Notes under the pieces: generated by a model
The model's input: only the letters and a program-made list of their open reading frames with translations
Database searches by the model: none
Told to the model about the DNA's origin: nothing
Shown: piece after piece, positions 8,509-16,417 of the stretch
Layout: each line of letters begins with the position of its first letter
Position numbering within the stretch: the first letter of the stretch is position 1
Source of the DNA: Clostridia bacterium
GTDB taxonomy: Bacteria > Bacillota > Clostridia > Christensenellales > Aristaeellaceae
DNA length: 38,387 nt
Direction of reading: 5' to 3'
Assembly: GCA_017512805.1 (NCBI GenBank)
Contig: JAFWES010000041.1
Coordinates: forward strand, 1-38,387
Position numbers and translations under genes: made by a program

Positions 8509-8675
8509 GATGCCCGCCAGAAGAGGATTACAAGATCTTTTCAGATGCTTTTTTTCAACTTGGATTGACAAAACGGAAAAACAGGCGTATCATAATGCGC
8601 GTTACATAACTGTGGTTACAAAAAGGAGAAGCTATGTATGCCACCAAAGACCAGAGTCACAGAAAGCTTGATCAT
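8509..8675 (+). repeat. Parent copy of duplicated block A (tetR promoter and start)
   Basis: This 167-bp segment matches 6338-6504. The interval 8352-8508 before it holds no gene that I can support and no convincing terminator. Confidence 0.8.
8565..8593 (+). promoter_or_regulatory. Promoter of the tetR-CPBP operon
   Basis: -35 TTGACA (8565-8570), 17-bp spacer, -10 TATCAT (8588-8593). The following GTTACATAAC (8601-8610) is a short inverted repeat (GTTA/TAAC) placed where a repressor could bind. Confidence 0.6.
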
Positions 8676-9222
8676 CGACGCAGCCATAGATGTTGTCCGC
8701 CAAAACGGTTTTGAAAGCATCAATGCGCGGACTGTTTCGGAGCAGCTGCGCTGTTCCACGCAGCCGGTCATGTATCACTTTTCGACCATCGACAATCTGA
8801 AACGGGCAGTTTACAGGCACGCGGATCAGCTTCACACGAAATACCTTATGAACACTCCGCCAGGGCAGGATCCGATTCTGGGGATCGGCTTGAATTATAT
8901 CCGCTTTGCGGTGGAGGAACCGCAGCTTTTCCGCTTCCTGTTCCAATCGGGATACGCGGAGGAAAACAGTCTGCTGGAAATGGTCGATTCCGAAGAGCTT
9001 CGCCCTGTCCTTTCGGCAATGATGGAGGGAGCGGGGCTGAGCCTAGAGCAGACCAAAGGCGTGTTCATTACCGTCGCACTGTTCGCCCACGGGTACGCCA
9101 GCATCATCGCCAACAACCATCTGGCATTTGATGAGAAGCTGATCGCAAGGCATCTGACAAGCGCATGGAACGGCGCGCTGCTTGCAGCGAAACAGGAGGA
9201 TAACCATGAAGAAGCTTTATGA
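8638..9222 (+). CDS. TetR-family transcriptional regulator
   Basis: A 194-residue regulator. The start at 8638 has AAGGAG 9 bases upstream. The N-terminal helix-turn-helix reads IIDAAIDVVRQNGFESIN, then ARTVSEQLRCSTQPVMYHF, the standard TetR pattern with the recognition helix ending in YHF. The rest is the all-helical ligand and dimer domain, of the type with a C-terminal WHG-like core (FRFLFQSGYAEE, then VALFAHGYASIIANN). Its end overlaps the CPBP-protease start by 17 bp, so the two are co-transcribed and translationally coupled. It probably represses its own operon. Because the ABC exporter lies behind a copy of the same upstream region, it may control that gene too. Confidence 0.85.
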   Translation: MPPKTRVTESLIIDAAIDVVRQNGFESINARTVSEQLRCSTQPVMYHFSTIDNLKRAVYRHADQLHTKYLMNTPPGQDPILGIGLNYIRFAVEEPQLFRFLFQSGYAEENSLLEMVDSEELRPVLSAMMEGAGLSLEQTKGVFITVALFAHGYASIIANNHLAFDEKLIARHLTSAWNGALLAAKQEDNHEEAL

Positions 9223-9237
9223 AAAGAGCGAGATCAT
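9131..9237 (+). repeat. Parent copy of duplicated block B (tetR end and CPBP start)
   Basis: This 107-bp segment matches 6503-6609 with two mismatches, both compatible with a fairly recent duplication. Confidence 0.8.
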
Positions 9238-9961
9238 CTTTGCGATCTTCTGGATCGTAGTCTACACTGTTTCCATGGGGAATCTACGCAATATAGGAGA
9301 TGATAGTCCGTATATGACGATCGGTCTGATTGTGATATCCGTTTTAATGTTCCTGTTCGTTTGGAAAAACGGATTGATGAAGAAATACGGTCTGTCCGGC
9401 TGGGCCCGAAACAGCAGGGCCATGCTGTGGTTCCTTCCGCTGTGGATCATAACGACCCTGAATCTCTGGGGCGGTATTACATCGCGGTTTCCGATGCCGG
9501 GACAGCTTTTCGCGCTGATTTCCATGGCCTTTGTGGGGTTCGCCGAGGAGATGATCTTCCGGGGCTTCCTGTTCAAGGCCATGCTGAAGGACGGCAGCGT
9601 CAAAACAGCGGTGATCGTCTCCTCCGTCACCTTCGGTGTGGGACACATTCTGAATCTCTTCACCGGGCACGAGCTGGCGGAAACGCTCCTGCAGATTGCC
9701 TTTGCTGTCGCCTATGGCTTTTTGGTCACAATGGCCTTCTACAAGAGCGGCAGCCTTCTCCCCTGCATCCTGTCCCACAGCCTGTTTGATATGTTTGCTC
9801 AATTTGCGGCGCAGGACGCCTCTCCCCTGCTGAACTGGATCGGCCACGGCATCATGGTTATACTGACGGCTGGGTATTGCCTGTACTTGACAAAACGCGT
9901 AGAAACGCCGCCGATCAACAGGATCGACAGGCGCGCGGCGAAGGCTGACAGTCAGGCCTGA
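9206..9961 (+). CDS. CPBP-family intramembrane metalloprotease (CAAX/Abi type)
   Basis: A 251-residue membrane protein. The start at 9206 follows AGGAGG at 6-base spacing; a longer in-frame start at 9182 lacks one. The three CPBP motifs are present: EEMIFR (Glu114, Glu115, Arg119), FGVGH (Phe143, His147) and HSLFD (His191, Asp195), within about seven membrane segments. In Bacillota such proteins serve in bacteriocin immunity or peptide processing, but no peptide precursor gene is visible here. It is the second gene of the tetR operon and is followed by a strong terminator. Confidence 0.85.
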   Translation: MKKLYEKSEIIFAIFWIVVYTVSMGNLRNIGDDSPYMTIGLIVISVLMFLFVWKNGLMKKYGLSGWARNSRAMLWFLPLWIITTLNLWGGITSRFPMPGQLFALISMAFVGFAEEMIFRGFLFKAMLKDGSVKTAVIVSSVTFGVGHILNLFTGHELAETLLQIAFAVAYGFLVTMAFYKSGSLLPCILSHSLFDMFAQFAAQDASPLLNWIGHGIMVILTAGYCLYLTKRVETPPINRIDRRAAKADSQA

Positions 9962-9989
9962 AAGCCGCATGAATCGCAAAGATAAAATT

Positions 9990-10025
9990 GCAGCAGGAGC
10001 TTATCGGAGGGCCTGCTGCTTTTTT
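9990..10025 (+). terminator. Terminator after the CPBP gene
   Basis: GCAGCAGG (9990-9997) pairs with CCTGCTGC (10012-10019) and is followed by six T. Confidence 0.85.
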
Positions 10026-10127
10026 AGCGCTGGGCTCTCTGGATTTCAGCAACGATGCGAAAGGATTTGAAGCGTTCCAGGGATGGATACAGAATCATGT
10101 GCGGATGTATGGCAAAAGGGAAGCGAT

Positions 10128-10156
10128 CGCAGGATTCGAACCTCCGGCTTCCGGAG
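10128..10156 (-). other. tRNA-like T-arm fragment
   Basis: Read on the minus strand, this short stretch has GGTTCGAATCC, the T-loop consensus of tRNA, preceded by a CTCCGG-AAG-CCGGAG hairpin and followed by GCGATCGCTTCCC and a nearby GCCA. The T-stem has one mismatch and no D-arm or anticodon arm can be folded, so this is not a working tRNA. It stands at the border between the accessory segment and the backbone, where attachment-site remnants are often found. Confidence 0.25.
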
Positions 10157-10161
10157 TTCCA

Positions 10162-10197
10162 TTCAAAAAAAGGAGCCGATGGGCTCCTTTTTTTGAA
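10162..10197. terminator. Bidirectional terminator
   Basis: A perfect 16-bp stem (TTCAAAAAAAGGAGCC with its complement) around the 4-base loop GATG. Both arms give a T-run in the outgoing RNA, so it can end the degV transcript on the minus strand and any read-through on the plus strand. Confidence 0.85.
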
Positions 10198-10203
10198 CGG
10201 GGA

Positions 10204-11073
10204 TCAGATGGTCCGCTCCTTTCCCAGGAAGCAGACGGCCAGGGTCCCAGGCCCGCAGTGGGCTCCGATGACGGGGCCGACGGGAGCGATCCGGATCTGC
10301 AGGGCGGAATCCTTTTCGTGAATCAGGGCTTTGAGCTCTTCCGCGTCCTCCGGGGCATCGGCATGCAGGATGACCACCGGGCTTTCGCCGGGATCCGGCT
10401 CGTATTCCATGAGCTTATCCACCAGCAGGTTCAGGGCCTTTTTTCGGCCGCGGACCTTTTCCACGTTCTGCAGCGTCCCGTCGCGGGCTTCGCAGATGAC
10501 GGGCTTTATATCCAGCATGGCGCCGAAGGCGGCGGCGGTGGGGGAGATGCGGCCTCCCCGCTTCAGGTACTTCAGATCGTCCACCGTGAACCAGCCGTGA
10601 CAGCGAAGCTTGTTGGCTTCCAGCCAGTCGGCCACCTCTTCGATCGACGCCCCGTTCCGGTACATCTCATGCCCCTTCAGGGCCAGCAGGGTCAGGGGCA
10701 TGGAAATGCTCAGGGTATCCACCACGATGAATTTCCGCTGGGGATATTTTTTCAGCAGCTTGGAGCGGGCGGAGTAAATGGCCTGAATGGTGGAGCTCAT
10801 CTTACTGGAGAAGGCGACAAAGAGCAGATCCTTTTCCTTCAGGATGGGCTCAAAATAATCCATGTAGACGTCCTCGTTGAGGGCGGACGTCACAGGCGTG
10901 GCGCCGGCGCGCATCCGGTCGTAATAGCTCTTGTGATCCAGGGTTTGCCCCAGGTCGTCAAAATACTCCTTGCCGTCCAGGGCGTAGGGCATATAGACCA
11001 CGGGAATATCGTACTTTATTTTCAGGTCATAGGGCAGGTCGCTGTCGCTGTCCATCATAAAAACATAATCCAT
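10204..11073 (-). CDS. DegV-family fatty-acid-binding protein
   Basis: A 289-residue DegV-family protein. The family binds a fatty acid and, as FakB, presents it to the kinase FakA for phospholipid synthesis; that role is family knowledge, not shown here. The start at 11073 has GGAGG 8 bases upstream. Family hallmarks are the opening DSDSDLP, the TSALNEDVY segment (the TS of the fatty-acid phosphate-binding loop), VDTLSIS, the KRGGRIS segment, and the C-terminal PVGPVIGAHCGPGTLAVCF. No fakA gene is in the window. It is transcribed away from the esterase gene from a divergent promoter pair. Confidence 0.85.
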   Translation of the reverse strand: MDYVFMMDSDSDLPYDLKIKYDIPVVYMPYALDGKEYFDDLGQTLDHKSYYDRMRAGATPVTSALNEDVYMDYFEPILKEKDLLFVAFSSKMSSTIQAIYSARSKLLKKYPQRKFIVVDTLSISMPLTLLALKGHEMYRNGASIEEVADWLEANKLRCHGWFTVDDLKYLKRGGRISPTAAAFGAMLDIKPVICEARDGTLQNVEKVRGRKKALNLLVDKLMEYEPDPGESPVVILHADAPEDAEELKALIHEKDSALQIRIAPVGPVIGAHCGPGTLAVCFLGKERTI

Positions 11074-11130
11074 GTTCCATCCTCCATCATCAAGCTGGGA
11101 AAAATTCCAGGCATTATTTCTCCCCCTGTC

Positions 11131-11159
11131 ATTATAAAGCAACCTGCCGGAAAAAGCAA
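11131..11159 (-). promoter_or_regulatory. Promoter of degV
   Basis: Minus strand: -35 TTGCTT (11159-11154), 17-bp spacer, -10 TATAAT (11136-11131). Confidence 0.65.
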
Positions 11160-11189
11160 CCTGCGGAGGCGCTTTCCGACAAAATCCAG

Positions 11190-11218
11190 TTGCTTTTTCC
11201 TTTTTTACGCATTACAAT
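11190..11218 (+). promoter_or_regulatory. Promoter of the esterase-like gene
   Basis: -35 TTGCTT (11190-11195), 17-bp spacer, -10 TACAAT (11213-11218). It uses the same -35 hexamer as the divergent degV promoter. Confidence 0.6.
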
Positions 11219-11306
11219 TCTCCCGGAAGACATCGGACCGGAATTTGGGCGGAATGCGCAGAACTCAGGCGCTGGACGATACGGTCGGCAGAAGGAGATT
11301 ATGCAG

Positions 11307-12158
11307 ATGCAAAACATGATTCATGTGGATGTCCATTACGAAAGAGCGGGAGTACGGCCCCCGGATACGCCGGCCACCCTGAATCTTCTGCTCCTGCCCC
11401 ACCTTGCGGAAATCACCATGAATCCGGAACGGCCGATGGTGATCGTGGTTCCCGGCGGGGCTTATCACTATTGCTCGCCCCGGGAGGGGGAAGCCATCGC
11501 GCTGAAATTTCTGGCGGAAGGGATTCACGCGGCCGTGCTGCGGTACAGCTGTGCGCCCTGCCGCTATCCCACGGCGGCGCTGGAGCTGGCCTGGGCGGTG
11601 CAGTATTGCCGGGAGCACGCGGCGGAATGGCATGTAAAGCCGGACGCTATTTCCGTCTGCGGTTTTTCCGCGGGAGGACATCTGGCGGGGACGGTGGGGA
11701 CCCTCTGGGAGGAGCCGGTGTTCGAACAGGCGCTGGGGGACGGAGCCTCCTGGCGGCCGGACAGCCAGATTCTCTGCTATCCGGTCTTAACCATGGGCCC
11801 CTTTACCCATGAAGGGTCCCGATACGGCCTGCTGGGCGCCGCGGAGGAACCGGACAACCGTCTGGACGCGCTGGAAAAGATGAGCCTGGAGAACCGGGTT
11901 TCCGACAGGACGCCGCCCACCTTCCTCTGGCATACCCAGGAGGACGGAGCGGTTCCGGTGGAGAACAGCCTGATGTACGCGGCCGCGCTGCGCAGGCATA
12001 AAGTGCCCTTCGAGCTGCATATCTACGAGAAGGGAGGCCATGGGATCAGTACCTGCCAGGAGATTACCTCCAACGAGCGGGCGCAGGTGGTGGAGGACAA
12101 TCAGGGCTGGGTGGATCTGGCGGTGCGGTTTGTGCGCAGACACTGGAGAGGCGAGTGA
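11307..12158 (+). CDS. Alpha/beta-hydrolase, acetyl-xylan-esterase-like
   Basis: A 283-residue cytoplasmic hydrolase of the BD-FAE / esterase-lipase type. The start at 11307 gives 9-base spacing from AAGGAG; the ATG two codons earlier would leave only 3. The oxyanion segment is VVPGGAYHY. The nucleophile lies in CGFSAGG (Ser121), the acid in TQEDGAVP (Asp213) and the catalytic histidine in KGGHGIS (His245), so the triad is complete. It has no signal peptide, so it acts on imported substrates such as acetylated or feruloylated oligosaccharides. A sugar-related role fits the GH4 glycosidase two genes on, but the exact substrate cannot be told. Confidence 0.8.
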   Translation: MQNMIHVDVHYERAGVRPPDTPATLNLLLLPHLAEITMNPERPMVIVVPGGAYHYCSPREGEAIALKFLAEGIHAAVLRYSCAPCRYPTAALELAWAVQYCREHAAEWHVKPDAISVCGFSAGGHLAGTVGTLWEEPVFEQALGDGASWRPDSQILCYPVLTMGPFTHEGSRYGLLGAAEEPDNRLDALEKMSLENRVSDRTPPTFLWHTQEDGAVPVENSLMYAAALRRHKVPFELHIYEKGGHGISTCQEITSNERAQVVEDNQGWVDLAVRFVRRHWRGE

Positions 12159-12187
12159 TTTCTGCGGGCGGATTCCCACGCCGCGGT

Positions 12188-12216
12188 TTGCAAAACCCGG
12201 CCGCCTGTGTTACAGT
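12188..12216 (+). promoter_or_regulatory. Promoter of the deaminase-family gene
   Basis: -35 TTGCAA (12188-12193), 17-bp spacer, -10 TACAGT (12211-12216), about 35 bp before the ATG. The gene can therefore be expressed apart from the esterase gene. Confidence 0.5.
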
Positions 12217-12250
12217 AAGCGCGTGAATCTGGCCTGCGGAGGGAAAGCGC

Positions 12251-14737
12251 ATGACGCCCTTTGGTCACTTTTATCTGGATAAGGAAAAGGATATCCTGGT
12301 GGAACTGGAGCGGGAGGGGGACGAGCTGTTCTACGTGCTGCGGACCCCGAACCACGGGACGGGAAATCTGATTACCAACCTGGCGGTTCTCTGCCATCTT
12401 CCCCTGACGATGGACAAAAGCGGCCTGAAGGTCATACGGGGAACGCTTCCCTGCTATATCGACGGGAAAAATCGGATGGTCTATGTATTCAGACTGCTGG
12501 ATACCAAAATCGCCAACATTTTTCCGGATGGGACGGTGGAGCGGAAAGCCTCCGTTCCGGCGATTGCCAAAACCCTCATGAGCCAGACCAAGGATTACCG
12601 GCTGGATTTCCGAAAAACGGTCGTCAAAACGTATATCTTCCGGGAATGCAAGTTCCGGACCGACCTGCATACCCATATGAACGCCAATCTGGATCCGGAT
12701 CTGCTGATCGCTCTGGGCATTCATCATCAGATCCGCTATCCGCTTTACTATATCCGGAAGCTGCGCCTTCGCTGTTCTCCCGCGCAGGAGGAGCTGCTTT
12801 CCGCCCGCCGGGCGGTGGCCGAGGAAGCGTTCCGGGATTCCCCCCTGACGGGGAAGTATCGGGACCGCAAGATCAATGACGCGACATTCATCAACTTTGC
12901 TTCTCTGATTCTGGACAATCTGGAAAATGCCGCCTGGAATATCCCCCGGATTCGGGCTTCCCTGGCCATTCTCAAGGATGGGCAGGCGGTTTTTACCAAT
13001 CTCGAAAAGGTTTACCTGTATCGATACGTATTCTGCAAGGGGGTTCCCGCCGAGGATCCGGTGGCGCCGGAGACGGCGGAGCGTTTTGAGCAGATCCCGG
13101 ATGAGGAAATCGTCGGTTACCTGTACCAGATGATGGCGGACAGGGCGCATCCGGCCTTTCGGTACCATACGCTGTTTCAGGATAAACTCCTGTGGATTGC
13201 CCGCAACTATGCCCGGTGCGGAGTGGATTACGCGGAAATCTCCGATACGACGCTGGTGAAACCGGAGGCCGCTCCGGCCATGCTGGCCCAGCTGCACGCG
13301 GCCCTTCCCGCCATTGCCGAGGAAACAGGGGTGACCCTCCGGTTTCTGGCGGCGATCCGGCGGACCCCCCTGACCATTCTGAAGGACCGGATTGCGGAAA
13401 ATGACGATATCCGGGAAAACCTGCGGGTGCTGGAGGCCGTGGCCGGAGATCCCTACGTGGCGGGCAGCGATATCGTGGGGGAGGAGATCAACGATATCCG
13501 GGATCTTTCCCCGCTGCTGCATCACCTGGTGGCCCTGACGAAGCAGCATCCCTCCCTGACGCTGCGGATCCACGCCGGGGAAAATGACGGCCTGCGGGAA
13601 AACGTGGCGAACGCCATACGCTGCGTCCGAGAGGGCCTCTCTCCCGGGCAGCCCATGCCCCGGCTGCGCATCGGGCACGGCCTGTACACCACCAGCCTTT
13701 CCTCCCGGAAAGGGCAGGCGCTGCTCCGGGATTTGAAGGAAAGCGGAGCGGTGCTGGAATTTCAGATTACGTCCAACGTCCGCCTCAATAATCTTTCCGC
13801 GATCGCCCGGCATCCCCTGCGCCAGTATCTGTCCGCGGGCGTGGCCTGCGTGCAGGGGACGGACGGAGGCGCCCTCTATGGGACGGATTCCATCGACGAG
13901 CAGCTGGCGCTGGAAAAAATGCTGAACCTGTCAAAGGAAGAACTGCTTCAGATGCGGACGGCGGAGGAAAAGGTCCGGCAGGAGGGGCTTTCGTCTTTCC
14001 GGGAGAAGATGGAGGCCTTCTGCCGGGAGACGAAGGATGCGGATATAGCCGCCTTCTATGCGGAAAAAATAAAGGCACAGCGGCTTCCGACGGAACAAAT
14101 GACGGAGCTTCCCGCCCTGACGAATTCCGCCGCCTTCCTTGCGGATCAGGTGGCGGATCTGCCGCTGGACAAGGTGCCTCTGGTTTTGGCGGGCGGATCC
14201 TTCAACAATGACCGGCATCTGACCAGGCAGCGGGGGAAAGTCTGCCGGATGCTGGACCAGGTGCTGGAAGAGGGAGATCCGGACAAAATGTTCCTGGTCA
14301 TCGGACATAGCCTGACCGGGTATGAAGGATACCTGCTCAGGCGAAACCAGGGGAAGTTCAGGGTCTTTGCCTTTGTCCCCGCCCGGCTGCACACCGCGGA
14401 AGCGGAAAAGCTGAAAAAAGCCGGAGCGGAAATCCGGATATCCATCGAACCCAGCGCCATGGGGGTGTATAAAAGCTTCGCCTTCGAGATTTTTAAGCGA
14501 CGCCCCTCGATTCTGATTGCCCTGGACGGCAATTCCGCCGGCACCAATCTGATCCAGGAAGCAAAAAACGGCAGGGGGGGGAGCCGCATCTTCATCTATG
14601 AAGGGGCCCGCATGCTCAGGGAGAAAGCGATGAGCCTCCAGGGCTATGCCACCTTGTTCAATGAGGAGACGGATCTGCCCGGAAAGGTCAAAGAAACGGT
14701 GGAAACGCTGTATCCCATCCGTTGGCTGAGACCGTAA
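12251..14737 (+). CDS. Large adenosine-deaminase-family protein with SLOG-like C-terminal domain
   Basis: An 828-residue protein, more than twice the size of housekeeping adenosine deaminase (about 340). The start at 12251 has GGAGGG 7 bases upstream. Residues 1-130 are an unrecognised N-terminal domain. The deaminase barrel keeps every expected active-site residue: DLHTH (zinc His140, His142), IHAGEN (zinc His441, catalytic Glu444), RIGHG (His476) and GTDGG (zinc Asp538), with ITSNVRLNNL between the last two. About 300 residues separate the first and second motifs, against about 200 in ordinary enzymes, so there is a large helical insertion. Residues about 643-828 form a Rossmann-like domain with LVLAGGSFNND, VIGHSLTGYEG and ALDGNSAGTNLIQEA, resembling nucleotide-binding SLOG/LOG domains. 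It probably deaminates an adenine nucleoside or nucleotide under control of a bound ligand. The domain naming is inference. Confidence 0.7.
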   Translation: MTPFGHFYLDKEKDILVELEREGDELFYVLRTPNHGTGNLITNLAVLCHLPLTMDKSGLKVIRGTLPCYIDGKNRMVYVFRLLDTKIANIFPDGTVERKASVPAIAKTLMSQTKDYRLDFRKTVVKTYIFRECKFRTDLHTHMNANLDPDLLIALGIHHQIRYPLYYIRKLRLRCSPAQEELLSARRAVAEEAFRDSPLTGKYRDRKINDATFINFASLILDNLENAAWNIPRIRASLAILKDGQAVFTNLEKVYLYRYVFCKGVPAEDPVAPETAERFEQIPDEEIVGYLYQMMADRAHPAFRYHTLFQDKLLWIARNYARCGVDYAEISDTTLVKPEAAPAMLAQLHAALPAIAEETGVTLRFLAAIRRTPLTILKDRIAENDDIRENLRVLEAVAGDPYVAGSDIVGEEINDIRDLSPLLHHLVALTKQHPSLTLRIHAGENDGLRENVANAIRCVREGLSPGQPMPRLRIGHGLYTTSLSSRKGQALLRDLKESGAVLEFQITSNVRLNNLSAIARHPLRQYLSAGVACVQGTDGGALYGTDSIDEQLALEKMLNLSKEELLQMRTAEEKVRQEGLSSFREKMEAFCRETKDADIAAFYAEKIKAQRLPTEQMTELPALTNSAAFLADQVADLPLDKVPLVLAGGSFNNDRHLTRQRGKVCRMLDQVLEEGDPDKMFLVIGHSLTGYEGYLLRRNQGKFRVFAFVPARLHTAEAEKLKKAGAEIRISIEPSAMGVYKSFAFEIFKRRPSILIALDGNSAGTNLIQEAKNGRGGSRIFIYEGARMLREKAMSLQGYATLFNEETDLPGKVKETVETLYPIRWLRP

Positions 14738-14804
14738 TGGTTAAGAAAGAGGTGGATGATATCGTATGCGCATCGTCCATTCATCATAAGGGAGGAAAGA
14801 AGAA

Positions 14805-16202
14805 ATGAGCGGTGAATTCAATTCCAAAGCGCGGGAGCTGACGGTGGCCTATATCGGGGGAGGGTCCCGGGGATGGGCTTGGGGGTTCATGATGGATCTG
14901 GCCATGGACGCGGACATGTGCGGCACGGTCCGGCTGTACGATATCGACCGGCCGGCGGCGGAACGCAACAAGATCATCGGCAGCATGATCAGCGCGCATC
15001 CGGACGCGGTGTCCCGGTGGCAGTATGAGGTCAGCGATTCCCTGAAGGACGCCCTGACCGGGGCGGACTTTGTGGTGATTTCCATTCTCCCCGCCACGTT
15101 TGAGGAGATGCGTTCCGATGTCCATCTGCCGGAGCGGCTGGGGATCTGGCAGCCTGTGGGCGATACGGTGGGCGCCGGCGGATTCATGCGGGCGATGCGG
15201 ACCATTCCCATGTTCGTGACCATTGGCGAGGCGATCCGGGATTACGCGCCGGAGGCCTGGGTCATCAACTATACGAACCCCATGAGCCTGTGCGTCCGGA
15301 CACTGTACGAAGTGTTCCCGGGCGTCAAGGCCTTCGGGTGCTGCCATGAGGTGTTCGGCACCCAGACACTGCTTTGCGCCATGCTGGACAGGGAAGAGGG
15401 CATTTCCGGCGTCAAACGGCAGGATCTGTACACCACCGTCACCGGGATCAACCATTTTACCTGGCTGACCCGGGCGAGTTACAAAGGAATGGACCTGATG
15501 CCCTTGTACGCCAGAATGGCGGACAAGTACTGGGAGAGCGGATACGACGAGGGGCAGGATAAGAACTGGATGAACTCCCATTTCAACTGCGCCCATCGGG
15601 TGAAATTTGACCTGTTCCGCCGGTTCGGCGCCATCGCCGCCGCCGGGGACCGGCACCTGGCGGAGTTTACGGCTCCCTGGTATACGGCCAGCCCGGAAAC
15701 GGTGACTTCCTGGAAGTTCAGCCTGACGACGGTGGAGTGGCGGATCAAGGATCTGCACGACCGCCTGCGGCGGTCGGACGATCTGATCAGCGGAAAGGAG
15801 AAGCTGACGCTCAAACCCTCCGGTGAAGAAGGCCATCTGCTGCTCAAGGCGGTGCTGGGCCTGGGAGACCTTGTTTCCAATGTAAACATCCCCAACCGGG
15901 GACAGATTCCGAATCTGCCCCTGGGCGCGGTGGTGGAAACCAATGCGCTGTTCGGCCGGGACCGGATTGAACCCGTGTACGCCGGACCGCTGCCTTCCAA
16001 CATTCTTCCCCTGATCGCCCGGCATGTTTACAACCAGGAGAACACCCTTGCGGCGGCGATGAAACGGGATCGGAAGCTGGGCTTCACTACCTTTATGAAT
16101 GACCCCCAGCTGGCGGCGGTCCGTTTCGAGGACGGTCAGAAGCTGTTTGACGATATGCTGGAGAATCAGCGGGCCTATCTGCCGAAGGAATGGTTTGCCT
16201 GA
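14805..16202 (+). CDS. Glycoside hydrolase family 4 (alpha-galacturonidase/galactosidase-like)
   Basis: A 465-residue GH4 enzyme. GH4 cleaves glycosides by an unusual NAD- and metal-dependent oxidation-elimination route. The start at 14805 follows GGAGGA. The NAD-binding turn is IGGGSRGWAWG (residues 17-27). NYTNPMS, the metal-binding Cys180-His181 in CCHEVFG, and GINHFTW (Asn216, His217) are all present. The CHEVFG and INHFTW segments resemble the LplD-type branch (alpha-galacturonidase in Bacillus), rather than phospho-glucosidases that use CN-x-P. It is cytoplasmic. Together with the nearby esterase it suggests use of plant cell-wall oligosaccharides. Confidence 0.8.
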   Translation: MSGEFNSKARELTVAYIGGGSRGWAWGFMMDLAMDADMCGTVRLYDIDRPAAERNKIIGSMISAHPDAVSRWQYEVSDSLKDALTGADFVVISILPATFEEMRSDVHLPERLGIWQPVGDTVGAGGFMRAMRTIPMFVTIGEAIRDYAPEAWVINYTNPMSLCVRTLYEVFPGVKAFGCCHEVFGTQTLLCAMLDREEGISGVKRQDLYTTVTGINHFTWLTRASYKGMDLMPLYARMADKYWESGYDEGQDKNWMNSHFNCAHRVKFDLFRRFGAIAAAGDRHLAEFTAPWYTASPETVTSWKFSLTTVEWRIKDLHDRLRRSDDLISGKEKLTLKPSGEEGHLLLKAVLGLGDLVSNVNIPNRGQIPNLPLGAVVETNALFGRDRIEPVYAGPLPSNILPLIARHVYNQENTLAAAMKRDRKLGFTTFMNDPQLAAVRFEDGQKLFDDMLENQRAYLPKEWFA

Positions 16203-16284
16203 GGCCCCGGGAAGCGACTTCCCCGGCGCGCAGAGCAGGGATCCGGGGTGAAAGCGGAAAACCACGCGCCGCGCGCGGGGACGG

Positions 16285-16313
16285 CCCGTTCGCCTTGCAA
16301 GAACGGGGGTTTT
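16285..16313 (+). terminator. Terminator between the GH4 gene and purA
   Basis: CCCGTTC and GAACGGG (7-bp stem, 9-base loop) are followed by GGTTTT. The gap 16203-16417 also holds a TATACAAT -10-like box at 16345-16352 that may start purA, with no clear -35. I see no purine riboswitch. Confidence 0.55.
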
Positions 16314-16417
16314 ATGTTACGATCATCACGGTCAGCCGTAGTGTATACAATCGAGGAACAAAAAGTGATCCAGGCCGGACCAAAAGGGCGGGATCCTGAA
16401 AGGAAGAGAAAAAGACG

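Noticed and set aside
9988-11319. 443-codon plus-strand frame
   Set aside because: Lies antisense to degV, and its start is in a terminator. The real plus-strand gene begins at 11307 with its own promoter.
12101-13813. 570-codon minus-strand frame
   Set aside because: Shadow of the deaminase-family gene; low-complexity Arg, Gly and His sequence without motifs.
12251-14737. Membership of the RADAR defence system
   Set aside because: The deaminase has the right size class and insertion, but no RdrA-type ATPase gene is next to it, so it was not called RdrB.
16203-16417. Purine riboswitch before purA
   Set aside because: The conserved three-way junction bases of a purine aptamer are not found. 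Only a terminator hairpin and a weak -10 box are seen.
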